From NCBI GenBank assembly GCA_021154065.1, contig JAJKJG010000069.1:1-20742 (forward strand): 20,742 bases of DNA, in the 5' to 3' direction. Source of the DNA: Methylobacterium sp. (GTDB lineage Bacteria; Pseudomonadota; Alphaproteobacteria; Rhizobiales; Beijerinckiaceae). Position 1 is the first letter of the stretch, and every line of letters starts with the position of its first letter. Made by a program: the position numbers and the translations under genes. This document shows positions 1 to 6,138 of this stretch, in pieces. The notes beneath the pieces were generated by a model, which did not search any database, had not been told where the DNA came from, and was given only the letters and a program-made list of their open reading frames with translations.

Positions 1-11
1 AGGAGGACAGC

Positions 12-209
12 ATGTATTTCCGCAGGTCGACGCCCCAGAAATCGGTCATGTTCGCGGTCAATTTCGACGATGGCCGGACCGCCTATATGGTGGTCGAGAA
101 CCACGGCAAGCCGTCGGACGACTATCTCGCCGGCTCGATCGCCAAGGAGCGCCAGGACAAGGGCGAGCTCCCCGAAGGCACCATCACGACGATCAAGCGG
201 GTCCGCTGA
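12..209 (+). CDS. Hypothetical small protein, 65 aa
   Basis: A complete short reading frame of 65 residues with a textbook Shine-Dalgarno AGGAGG at 1-6, five bases before the ATG. This makes translation likely even though the protein is not recognised. The product is hydrophilic, with no signal peptide or membrane segment. Its middle part (about residues 13-30, FAVNFDDGRTAYMVVE) reads like two beta strands joined by a turn, and the C-terminus is basic. It runs convergently towards the 182-aa gene, with a GC-rich hairpin in the 33-base gap. The window begins just before the ribosome binding site, so its promoter and any upstream partner are not visible. Function unknown. Confidence 0.7.
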   Translation: MYFRRSTPQKSVMFAVNFDDGRTAYMVVENHGKPSDDYLAGSIAKERQDKGELPEGTITTIKRVR

Positions 210-215
210 GGGCTT

Positions 216-239
216 TGGCGCGCGCCGGAGCGCGCGCCA
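216..239. terminator. GC-rich hairpin between convergent genes
   Basis: A perfect 10-bp inverted repeat (TGGCGCGCGC / GCGCGCGCCA) with a 4-base loop lies in the gap between two convergent stop codons. No T-run follows on either strand, so it is not a canonical intrinsic terminator. Its position suggests a bidirectional, possibly Rho-assisted transcription end or an mRNA-stabilising 3' hairpin. Confidence 0.45.
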
Positions 240-242
240 CCG

Positions 243-791
243 TCAGCGCGGGGCCTCGCCGCGCAGCCGCTGCGCGTTCTCGACGCTGCGGGCATATTGC
301 TCCCAGGCCGCGCGGCAGCGCAGGAAATGGCCGCTGAGCGCGACCGAGACCTTCTCGAGCTGATCGAGCGACTCGCTGTTCTTCGCGAACAGCTCCGGCA
401 GGTCCGGTGACGGCCGGCCGCTGCGACTCGCATCCATCGCCGCGGTGAGGTCCTTCGCCGTCTCCTGCACGATCGGGACGATGCGCGCGAGCTCGTCATA
501 GGCGGCGTCGCGCTCCATCTCGGCGCAGTCGAGGGTGTGCCGGTTCTGCTCGAGGAGCCGCACCATCGCGGTCCATTCGCGGCTGCGGCGCTCGAGCTCG
601 TCGCTCACGCGGGCGTATTCCACGGTCGGCAGCGCCGGCCGGGCCGCGCCGGCGGCGGCGGGCGAGCGCTCGAAGATGTCCGAGCGGCGCGACGCCTCGC
701 TCTTGCCGCCCCGCGTCAGCGGCGTCGGGAGCGCAGAGAGCTCCGCCGTGCGGTCGCGCTGCAAGGTCTCGTCGAGAGCGGTCGTGGCCAT
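243..791 (-). CDS. Hypothetical helical protein, 182 aa
   Basis: The start was placed at the ATG at 791 because GAGGAGG lies seven bases upstream; the longer frame to 845 adds 18 residues without a ribosome site. Residues 1-55 look disordered (charged, then Ala/Pro-rich). Residues 57-120 and 131-178 are rich in Leu, Glu, Arg and Ala with heptad-like spacing, consistent with alpha-helical coiled coil. There is no signal peptide or membrane segment, so a cytoplasmic, possibly oligomeric protein is expected. No family is recognised. A CtrA-like box lies about 60-75 bases before the start and could place the gene under cell-cycle control; that is inference from the motif alone. Confidence 0.65.
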   Translation of the reverse strand: MATTALDETLQRDRTAELSALPTPLTRGGKSEASRRSDIFERSPAAAGAARPALPTVEYARVSDELERRSREWTAMVRLLEQNRHTLDCAEMERDAAYDELARIVPIVQETAKDLTAAMDASRSGRPSPDLPELFAKNSESLDQLEKVSVALSGHFLRCRAAWEQYARSVENAQRLRGEAPR

Positions 792-851
792 GGGCAATCC
801 TCCTCTAGTGGCGAGGATCATCCCGGCTTTGGCGGTAAGCGGCAAGCTCTG

Positions 852-866
852 CTAACGAATTCTTAA
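852..866. promoter_or_regulatory. CtrA-like box (CTAA-N7-TTAA)
   Basis: On the minus strand the site reads TTAA, seven bases, TTAG, matching seven of the eight bases of the established CtrA consensus TTAA-N7-TTAA. It lies 61 bases upstream of the ATG of the 182-aa gene at 791, a sensible distance for a promoter element. TTAA is rare in DNA of this GC content, which raises its weight, but no -10/-35 pair is evident. Confidence 0.4.
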
Positions 867-1011
867 GGATATGGTGAACGCGCCCGACGGTTTGCTTCAG
901 GGGCGGTGGAAAGTCCAACCAACACTTCGGTTTCTTGGGCCAAACCGCTCGGCTCGTGCACGAAAACGGCGCGTCTTCATGTGCCGCGCGAGCAAGCTCG
1001 AAGACCGGCGC

Positions 1012-1305
1012 TCAACCCTTTGCGCAATAATGCGGATCGAGCTCCTGGAGCGAGCGCGCGCCGCGTTGCCTGAACAGAAGGTCCAGGGCCTCGAGCATCA
1101 GCGGATGGATCTTCGTCCGCTCGACATAGGCGATGTCGCGCAGCTGGTCGTAGACCGTCGGCTCGAGGTACACCGAGAGCTGGCGCGCGCGCTCCTTAAG
1201 GGTGCCGCGCGGCTCCGTCGGAGTGTCGAGGTGGACGACGTTCGAGCGGGGAGGGGCCGACGCCTCGATGATCGAGCGCAGGCTGTGCTTAAGCTGCTTT
1301 GACAT
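1012..1305 (-). CDS. Ribbon-helix-helix partner of ParA, 97 aa
   Basis: A small basic protein encoded directly after parA; the two frames overlap by 17 bases, so they are almost certainly co-translated. Residues about 42-80 (RQLSVYLEPTVYDQLRDIAY and the following helix) fit a ribbon-helix-helix fold: a short strand, then two helices. The N-terminal 40 residues are polar and probably flexible. This matches the layout of type Ib plasmid partition loci, where a short ParA is followed by a small RHH centromere-binding protein that also represses the operon. DNA binding and ParA interaction are therefore the likely roles. The binding site could be the inverted repeat upstream of parA. A chromosomal CopG-like regulator is the alternative. 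Confidence 0.7.
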   Translation of the reverse strand: MSKQLKHSLRSIIEASAPPRSNVVHLDTPTEPRGTLKERARQLSVYLEPTVYDQLRDIAYVERTKIHPLMLEALDLLFRQRGARSLQELDPHYCAKG

Positions 1306-1975
1306 CTTTCTTGCCCTGCGAAGCCCGGTTGCCGATGAAGTCGGTGCGCTCTCCCGAGGTGTGCCTGACGCGCCGCTCGAGCCAGGCCCAGAGCCGGCGG
1401 ACCTCGTCGGCCGCCTGCCCGCCCGGATTGAACTCGGTCACGCCCTGGCCCATGCCGATCGCGTCCTGGTGGTCGTTGCGGGTGACGATCGCGACGTCGG
1501 CCAGCATGCCGAGCGCGGCAAGCCCGTCGGAGGCGTCGCGGACGCGGTAGCTGCGGGGCGGCGCCTGGTTGAGAACGAAGGCGAACTCCTTGTCGAGGCG
1601 GTAGACCGCCGCGAGCGTCGGCTTGAAGGCGCGAAGGTCGGCCGGCGTCGGCCGGCACGGAATGAGGCACAGGTCGGCCGCCCGGATCGCCGCGAGCGTG
1701 CCGGCGCTGTCGACGCCCGGCGTGTCGATGAGCACGTAATCGTAGGCCGCGTGCTTCAGCTTCTTGATCACGTCGTCGACCTGCGAGGTCTCGATCTGGG
1801 CGACCTCGGGACCGTCGGCGGTGCGGCTCTCGGACCAGTCGCTGACGGTCGCCTGGCGATCCATCTCGAGGATGCAGACCGAGCGGCCTGCTTCCTGGGC
1901 GGCGATGGCGAGGTTGATGCACAGGGTGCTCTTCCCGCTCCCGCCCTTCTGCGTGACAAAGGCGATGGCTTTCAT
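1289..1975 (-). CDS. ParA-family ATPase, short (type Ib) form, 228 aa
   Basis: A deviant Walker A motif KGGSGKST occupies residues 10-17, with the signature lysine at 10 typical of ParA/MinD ATPases. It is followed by the LEMDRQATVSDW switch-like segment and a Walker B-like VLIDTPG near residues 80-87. At 228 residues, with no N-terminal helix-turn-helix, it fits the short ParA class rather than the chromosomal ParA of ParABS. The start at 1975 is supported by AAGGA seven bases upstream. ParA proteins dimerise on ATP, bind DNA non-specifically and position cargo on the nucleoid. The 3' end overlaps the ribbon-helix-helix gene. The cargo may be a plasmid or integrated element, or a protein cluster; the sequence does not decide which. 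Confidence 0.85.
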   Translation of the reverse strand: MKAIAFVTQKGGSGKSTLCINLAIAAQEAGRSVCILEMDRQATVSDWSESRTADGPEVAQIETSQVDDVIKKLKHAAYDYVLIDTPGVDSAGTLAAIRAADLCLIPCRPTPADLRAFKPTLAAVYRLDKEFAFVLNQAPPRSYRVRDASDGLAALGMLADVAIVTRNDHQDAIGMGQGVTEFNPGGQAADEVRRLWAWLERRVRHTSGERTDFIGNRASQGKKDVKAA

Positions 1976-2007
1976 GGCTCTGTCCTTGTCTCAAGGATCG
2001 CGACGCT

Positions 2008-2027
2008 CCATGCCTGCCCTGGCATGG
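2008..2027. promoter_or_regulatory. Inverted repeat upstream of parA, candidate operator
   Basis: CCATGCC, six bases, GGCATGG: a perfect 7-bp inverted repeat centred about 42 bases before the parA start. RHH partners of short ParA proteins commonly bind repeats in the promoter of their own operon, so this is a candidate autoregulatory or centromere-like site. Only one copy is seen, whereas partition sites usually carry several. Confidence 0.4.
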
Positions 2028-2078
2028 TGTGACAGTCGCCGCGGCCGCCGATCCACCGAATCGCAGGAGCACCGGACG

Positions 2079-2090
2079 CTGTGATCACAG
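2079..2090. promoter_or_regulatory. 12-bp perfect palindrome CTGTGATCACAG
   Basis: A perfect 12-bp palindrome lies between the divergent parA and SET-domain genes, 13 bases before the annotated SET ATG. The half-site TGTGA resembles the core of CRP/FNR-family operators, but the spacing differs from the standard CRP site, so no regulator is assigned. Confidence 0.35.
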
Positions 2091-2102
2091 GATCGGGGCA
2101 GC

Positions 2103-2546
2103 ATGGTTAACGAGCCGTTAAGCTGCGGGACGCGCGATCTCCCGGTGCTGAGCGGGCAGCGGGCGCAGCTGCGGATCGTGGAATTCGAGCGGCGCGGGCG
2201 CGGCGTCGTCGCCGACGGCCGGATCGAGGAGGGCGCGCTCGTCGAGCGTTCGCCGGTGCTGATCATCCCGCATGAAGAGCGCCGCGCCGTCGATCCGACG
2301 AACGTCGGAAACTACATCTTTCTGTGGGAGCCCGGCACGGTCGGCGAGGACCTCTATCGCCAGGAGGGCCGGGCCGCGATCGCGCTCGGCTACACGAGCC
2401 TCGTCAACCACTCCGCGACGCCGAACTGCGCGTTCATCCGCCACTTCGCGGCGCTCGCCCTCGATCTCGTCGCGCTGCGGACGATCGAGGCCGGCGAGGA
2501 GATCACCTTCGACTACGGCATGACGCTGTGGTTCGAGCCGGGGTAG
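2103..2546 (+). CDS. SET-domain lysine methyltransferase-like protein, 147 aa
   Basis: The SET fold is visible from about residue 23: a GRGVVAD segment (32-38), then LVNHSATPNC (100-109) containing the NHS SAM-binding motif, and GEEITFDYG (131-139) with the conserved catalytic-site tyrosine at 138. These are the defining motifs of SET protein-lysine N-methyltransferases, which use S-adenosylmethionine. The protein is a minimal SET domain with no pre- or post-SET extension, as in most bacterial members, whose substrates are largely unknown. The ATG at 2103 has only a weak upstream purine stretch, and a CtrA-like box overlaps codons 2-7. The true start may therefore be the GTG at 2145 or 2178, both still before the core motifs. 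It is transcribed away from parA. Confidence 0.8.
   Translation: MVNEPLSCGTRDLPVLSGQRAQLRIVEFERRGRGVVADGRIEEGALVERSPVLIIPHEERRAVDPTNVGNYIFLWEPGTVGEDLYRQEGRAAIALGYTSLVNHSATPNCAFIRHFAALALDLVALRTIEAGEEITFDYGMTLWFEPG
2107..2121. promoter_or_regulatory. Perfect CtrA-type box TTAA-N7-TTAA
   Basis: Both half-sites of the established CtrA consensus are perfect and spaced by exactly seven bases. It lies in the divergent parA/SET region, 132 bases before the parA start and overlapping the first codons of the annotated SET frame. It could control parA, or the SET gene if translation starts further downstream. Assignment rests on the motif only. Confidence 0.5.
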
Positions 2547-2553
2547 CGCGGCC

Positions 2554-2997
2554 TCACTCGTCGGCGTCGGCGGTGCCCGCGCCGTACTCGGCGTCATCCG
2601 CGACGGGCGCTCGCCGCCGCGCGCGGGCCGGGCGCGCCGTCGCGCCTTGGTCGCAGCCGACGCAGATCGATTTCATGGCGCGGTCGGCGACGGTGTTCCA
2701 CTTCCGGAACTGCGCGTCCTGGATGTCCTTCTGCTGCGCGTTCGAAGCGTCGTCCTTGTGGCCGGGCCTGCCGGCGCCGGCGCTGGTCTCGCCGGCGGCT
2801 GGCTTCTTGGCGAGGCAGTCGGAGATGAAGCTCCCGCGCGCCGTGCCCGAGAGCTTCTTCGCGCTGGCGTCTGCATCGCATTGATTGATGAGCCCTTGGC
2901 GCTCGCCTGATGGTTGTGCGCCCCGGTTCTGCTGAGCCGATGCGGGCGCTGCCGCGAGGGCGAGCGCGGCGAGGAGGGAGGGCAGAAGCCACGTCAT
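2554..2997 (-). CDS. Exported PsiF-repeat protein, 147 aa
   Basis: A clear Sec signal peptide covers about residues 1-21, with a Leu/Ala-rich core ending in PASA before Gln-Gln. The mature protein carries one PsiF-type repeat at about 37-65 (QCDADASAKKLSGTARGSFI followed by SDCLAKK), recognisable by its two cysteines and the KKLSG..R..F core. The family is periplasmic; E. coli PsiF is named for phosphate-starvation induction, but its function is unknown. Unlike the usual two-repeat form, this one continues with a Gly/Ala linker, a CVGC pair near residue 113 and a basic Arg/Ala tail. It is convergent with the SET gene, with only seven bases between stops. The CVGC pair may form a disulphide or bind metal; that is a guess. 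Confidence 0.75.
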   Translation of the reverse strand: MTWLLPSLLAALALAAAPASAQQNRGAQPSGERQGLINQCDADASAKKLSGTARGSFISDCLAKKPAAGETSAGAGRPGHKDDASNAQQKDIQDAQFRKWNTVADRAMKSICVGCDQGATARPARARRRAPVADDAEYGAGTADADE

Positions 2998-3140
2998 GGC
3001 GATTGTTCCAGCTACCCTGTTTGTAAGCCAGCAGCGGCAAGCCGCCTAGGGTTTCCTGTTGGACTTCAAGCGGGTAGGGTCCGCTCCCGACACCCCTTGC
3101 GAATCGCGGCGCCGTGCCGCCCCGGTGTCGGAGTCAAGTC

Positions 3141-3581
3141 ATGCAGAACAGCTCAGAGTCGGCGTCGCCCGACTACCCGGCGCTCACCAGCGACATCGTC
3201 TCGGCCTACGTGTCGCATAATTCGGTGCCGCGCACGGATCTCGCCGCCCTCATCACCTCGGTCCATTCCGCGCTCAGCGGGATCGCGAAGCCGCAGCAGG
3301 CGGCGGAGCCGCCGACGCCGCCGGTTGCGATCAACAAGACCATCCGGCCCGACTACATCATCAGCCTCGAGGATGGGCGGCAGTACCGCTCGCTGAAGCG
3401 CCATCTCACCGCCCGCGGGCTCACGCCCGAGCAGTACCGGGCGAAGTGGGGCCTTCGTCCCGATTACCCGATGGTCGCGCCGAATTACTCGAAAGCGCGC
3501 TCCGAGCTCGCGCGTGCGCTCGGTCTCGGGCAGTCGCGCAAGGGCCGCGGGGCGAAGAAGGCGGCACGCGCCAAGAAATAG
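3141..3581 (+). CDS. MucR/Ros-family regulator with altered zinc site, 146 aa
   Basis: The N-terminal oligomerisation region (residues 11-48, YPALTSDIVSAYVSHNSVP and on) and the DNA-binding region (66-128, IRPDYII through RSLKRHL to the WGL.PDYPMVAPNY signature) match MucR/Ros regulators, which bind AT-rich sites and control exopolysaccharide, motility and virulence or symbiosis genes in Rhizobiales. The start at 3141 was chosen because GGAG precedes it and family members begin just before this block; an upstream ATG at 3114 adds nine atypical residues. The zinc ligands are mostly lost: Ser75 replaces the first Cys, Asp78 fills the second position, His88 is kept, and Arg92/Gly93 stand where the last His should be. 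Zinc-independent homologues are known in Mesorhizobium, so it may still be functional. A basic Lys/Arg/Ala tail ends the protein. Confidence 0.9.
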   Translation: MQNSSESASPDYPALTSDIVSAYVSHNSVPRTDLAALITSVHSALSGIAKPQQAAEPPTPPVAINKTIRPDYIISLEDGRQYRSLKRHLTARGLTPEQYRAKWGLRPDYPMVAPNYSKARSELARALGLGQSRKGRGAKKAARAKK

Positions 3582-3602
3582 CCGCACTCACGGCGGGGCC
3601 AC

Positions 3603-3695
3603 TCACAGCGCGGCGAGAAGCACCATCGCGCTCGACAAGAGCGCGGTCGAGGCGGCGAAGCCGACGAACGCACGGAGGAAGGACGGCTGGTTCAT
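3603..3695 (-). CDS. Putative 30-aa single-pass membrane peptide
   Basis: An ORF of 30 codons starting MNQPSFLRAFVGF is followed by a continuous run of Ala, Leu, Ser, Val and Met to the C-terminus, long enough for one membrane span. The longer frame upstream (to 3794) is Arg-rich and looks non-coding. No strong Shine-Dalgarno is visible, so support is compositional only. Its stop faces the mucR-like gene's stop, 21 bases away. It could be a small membrane regulator or the product of chance. Confidence 0.35.
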   Translation of the reverse strand: MNQPSFLRAFVGFAASTALLSSAMVLLAAL

Positions 3696-3841
3696 GGCGG
3701 CGGGCCCCTGTGACCGCGAATGGCCGCTCCTAACCCGCCCTCGTTTCCTGGATATGTCCCGCCGTGTTGCGCCCCGGAAATGTGCCGGCGCCATCGAGGC
3801 GCGCGCATGCCGGGCGTAGCGCGATCGGAGGCGGAAGCGTC

Positions 3842-4090
3842 ATGCTGAAGACGAAGGCCTTTCCGATCGCGCGCATCTATGTGCCGGCGAAACGGCGCGC
3901 GACGCTCGATCCGGCGAAGGTCGCGCGGATCGCCGGCAGCATCCTCGAATCCGGTCAGGAAACGCCGATCATGGTGCGCGAGGACGGCGAGCGCCTCGTC
4001 CTCGTCGAAGGCCTGCACCGGCTCGAAGCCTGCCGCTCCCTCGGCGAGGAGACGATCCAGGGCTACCTGGTGCAGGCGCGGCGCCACTGA
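3842..4090 (+). CDS. Stand-alone ParB N-terminal/Srx-like domain protein, 82 aa
   Basis: GGAGG at about 3827 supports the ATG at 3842; the longer frame upstream lacks a ribosome site and is low-complexity. The 82 residues are just one domain: IYVPAKRRATLDPAKVARIA (12-31), a GQETPIMVRE strand, then LVEGLHRLEACRSLG (54-68). The G.HR motif is shared by the ParB N-terminal and sulfiredoxin folds. No helix-turn-helix or C-terminal dimerisation domain follows, so this is not a chromosome-partition ParB. Members of this superfamily bind nucleotides (CTP in ParB, ATP in sulfiredoxin). The usual sulfiredoxin catalytic Gly-Cys context is absent, which argues against that activity. The parA-like gene 1.9 kb away is on the opposite strand and has its own RHH partner, so the two are probably unrelated. 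Confidence 0.7.
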   Translation: MLKTKAFPIARIYVPAKRRATLDPAKVARIAGSILESGQETPIMVREDGERLVLVEGLHRLEACRSLGEETIQGYLVQARRH

Positions 4091-4113
4091 GGCCCGGCGC
4101 ACCGGATCGGCGC

Positions 4114-5421
4114 CTACACTGCATCGAAATGGCCCATCGCCTCGATCTTCGCGAGATCGCCGGCGATGAGCTTGTCGCCGATGTCGCGGCGGAAGCGCAG
4201 GTTCGGGACGAACACCCGGTCGGCGAGGCGATAGGCCCTTTCCTTGGCCGCGACGATGGTTGCGTCGACCCCCGTGACCACCATCGTCCAGCCGTAGAGA
4301 CCGCTCGTCACGAGCGCGCCGTCGTCGAGCCCGATCTCGCCGTAATGGAGGTTGGCGCGGTCCTGCGCGGCGAGCGGCCCATCGAACAGCACCGGCAGCC
4401 CGACCGGCTCGGCGATGTCCTTGCGGGTGTAAGGGAAAGGCGGCGTCGTCAGCACGATCCCGACGCAGAACCCCGGGCGGGTCGCAAAGCGCGGCGCGCT
4501 CCGCCGCGTCATGATGCGGAAGAGCTCGCTCCAGGATGTCTCCTGGAGCGGGTCGAGCAGCATGAAGCCGGGATAGGTGAAGCGCGCCGCGAACTCGAGC
4601 GGCCAGATGCCTTGCGGGTTCACGATGGTGTTGAGGTTGAGATAGCCGACATGGCCGTGCCGGGCGAGAAGCGGCGCGAGCCTGCCGAGCGTGCGCGCGA
4701 AGAAGCTCCGGCCCCGCTCGTAGGTGACCACCGTGCCCATCTCGCCGGTAAGCTCGCCCTGGTCGCCGGGGAAGAAGCGCTTGTGCTCCCAGTCGAGGCA
4801 GGGCGGATCAAGGAAGCGCGTGCCGTCGAAATAGGCGCCAACGCCCATCTCGACGCCCGCCACATGCTCCATCAGAACGAAGCTCGCCGGCCCCTCGTGC
4901 CGGCGCAGCTTTGCCGCCATGACGGCGCGCACGTCGCGCCCGTCGGCGAGCATCCCGACATAGTTGTCGGAGGAGGCGAAGCCCGGGCCGTTGAACTTGA
5001 GCACGTAGCGGCCGGGATTCTCCGCGAGGTAGTGGTCGGCCGCGGCGGCGTCGGTGAACGCGAGCGTGCGCGCCACCGGAAAGCCGAGCTCGGCGAGGAT
5101 GCCTTGCGCGAAGGCGCGGTCGTTCTCGAGCCGGTCGCCGAAGGCGGAGCCGCCGATCACCTGGAAGCCGTCGCGGCGAAGCGCGTCCTGGAGCGCGCCG
5201 CGCTCCGCGGCGACGTTCTCGACGAGGATCACGCCGTCCTCGCCGGCGGCGCGGATCCAGGCGAGCTCGCCGCGCCAATCGGGCGTTCGCGCCACAAGAC
5301 CCTTGAGCGTGCCCTCGGCGAGCAGCTCGGTCGCCGACACCCTGACCTCGTGGCCCTCCTCGACGAGGCGCCGATAGAGCGAGCCGAGGTCGCAATTGTC
5401 GCCGATGCCGAGGAAGCGCAT
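4114..5421 (-). CDS. PurD-like ATP-grasp enzyme (GAR synthetase family paralogue), 435 aa
   Basis: The N-terminus MRFLGIGDNCDLGSLYRRL forms a Rossmann-like preATP-grasp domain, followed by an ATP-grasp core with GRYVLKFNGPGFASSDNYVG near 150-170 and SFVLMEHVAGVEMGVGAYF near 190-210. The metal-binding region WPLEFAARFTYPG (about 285-297) corresponds to the EFN.RFGDPE element of phosphoribosylamine-glycine ligase. The fold, size and order match PurD, but the glycine-rich PurD N-terminal signature is altered, and no other purine gene is nearby. I therefore read it as a divergent paralogue forming an amide or peptide-like bond with an unknown substrate, not the housekeeping enzyme. The start at 5421 is preferred over a frame nine codons longer because the Rossmann strand begins there. 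It converges on the ParB-like gene, 23 bases away. Confidence 0.75.
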   Translation of the reverse strand: MRFLGIGDNCDLGSLYRRLVEEGHEVRVSATELLAEGTLKGLVARTPDWRGELAWIRAAGEDGVILVENVAAERGALQDALRRDGFQVIGGSAFGDRLENDRAFAQGILAELGFPVARTLAFTDAAAADHYLAENPGRYVLKFNGPGFASSDNYVGMLADGRDVRAVMAAKLRRHEGPASFVLMEHVAGVEMGVGAYFDGTRFLDPPCLDWEHKRFFPGDQGELTGEMGTVVTYERGRSFFARTLGRLAPLLARHGHVGYLNLNTIVNPQGIWPLEFAARFTYPGFMLLDPLQETSWSELFRIMTRRSAPRFATRPGFCVGIVLTTPPFPYTRKDIAEPVGLPVLFDGPLAAQDRANLHYGEIGLDDGALVTSGLYGWTMVVTGVDATIVAAKERAYRLADRVFVPNLRFRRDIGDKLIAGDLAKIEAMGHFDAV

Positions 5422-5546
5422 GGCCCGCTCTACAGCGCCGGCGCGCAAAAAACACGTGGATGAGCGCCCGCGGAGGCTTCCGCCGCTCGCATGCCGCGAA
5501 CGCGTGTGAAACCATTCTCTCGAATCAGCGCTTCGCGTGGTGCCGC

Positions 5547-6056
5547 ATGGCCGCTCCGGCCTTCGTTCCCGATGCCAGCTACGAGCGGGCGCTCGGCGCC
5601 TTCACGGCCGAATGGGCCTATGCCGAAGCCGCCGTCGACATGTGCAATCTCGTCGTGCTCGAGGCCTATGGCGGACGGGCGATCGGCGACCATCTGCCGA
5701 CGACGATCGAGGAGCGGATCGACTTTTTCCGAAAGGCGCACCGCACCCTGCCGCTCCTCGCGCCCCACGCGCGGGGCGGGCTGCCGCTGATCGGCCGCTT
5801 CGCGGCGCTGCGCTACGACCGCCACAGCCTCGTCACCGGGCTGCAGCTCGGGTTCCTGGCCCAGCTCCCGGCCGACCTCCAGCGCACGCGCTGCATCCCG
5901 GACAGCTTGTTCACCGAGGCGAAGCGCTTCACCGAGGGCGAGATCGACGCCAAGGCGGCCGAAGCCGCCGATATCGCCGCCGGCCTCCTGGCGCACGCGG
6001 TAGCCCTCGCCCGCGCCGTGGCGGCGGCCGAGCCGCTGGTCGCGAACGGCCTTTAA
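5547..6056 (+). CDS. Hypothetical protein, 169 aa
   Basis: An intact frame with good codon bias but no recognised family. The start at 5547 is a judgement: an in-frame ATG at 5460 would add 29 residues, but that interval is more AT-rich and looks like promoter DNA, and neither start has a strong Shine-Dalgarno. The product appears all-helical (FTAEWAYAEAAVDMCNLVVL near residues 19-38; an Ala-rich helix at the C-terminus), has no signal peptide, and contains a conserved-looking RFAALRYDRHS segment in the middle. It is divergent from the PurD-like gene, sharing the 125-base region 5422-5546, and its TAA overlaps the stop of the 25-aa peptide gene on the other strand. Confidence 0.6.
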   Translation: MAAPAFVPDASYERALGAFTAEWAYAEAAVDMCNLVVLEAYGGRAIGDHLPTTIEERIDFFRKAHRTLPLLAPHARGGLPLIGRFAALRYDRHSLVTGLQLGFLAQLPADLQRTRCIPDSLFTEAKRFTEGEIDAKAAEAADIAAGLLAHAVALARAVAAAEPLVANGL

Positions 6057-6130
6057 GCCGACCGCACCGCGACGACCGACAGTCCGAGCGTGATTGCGAC
6101 GATCAGGATCATGGCCTCGAAGGTGCCCAT
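6053..6130 (-). CDS. Putative 25-aa membrane peptide
   Basis: MGTFEAMILIVAITLGLSVV then five more residues: a single hydrophobic helix with a tiny N-terminal head and a short C-terminal tail containing Arg. Its ATG lies eight bases after the TGA of the 79-aa secreted protein gene, and the GGTGAG spanning that stop could serve as ribosome site, implying translational coupling. The stop overlaps that of the convergent 169-aa gene by four bases. Short enough to be chance, but composition and placement support a real small protein. Confidence 0.4.
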   Translation of the reverse strand: MGTFEAMILIVAITLGLSVVAVRSA

Positions 6131-6138
6131 GGCGCGTC

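Noticed and set aside
954..963. Palindrome TCGTGCACGA downstream of the RHH gene as a partition site
   Set aside because: It is a single copy, unlike the known chromosomal parS consensus, and on the far side of the operon; too little evidence to call.
1012..4090. ParA, RHH and the ParB-like domain as one partition system
   Set aside because: The ParB-like gene is on the other strand, 1.9 kb away beyond four other genes, lacks DNA-binding parts, and ParA already has an overlapping RHH partner.
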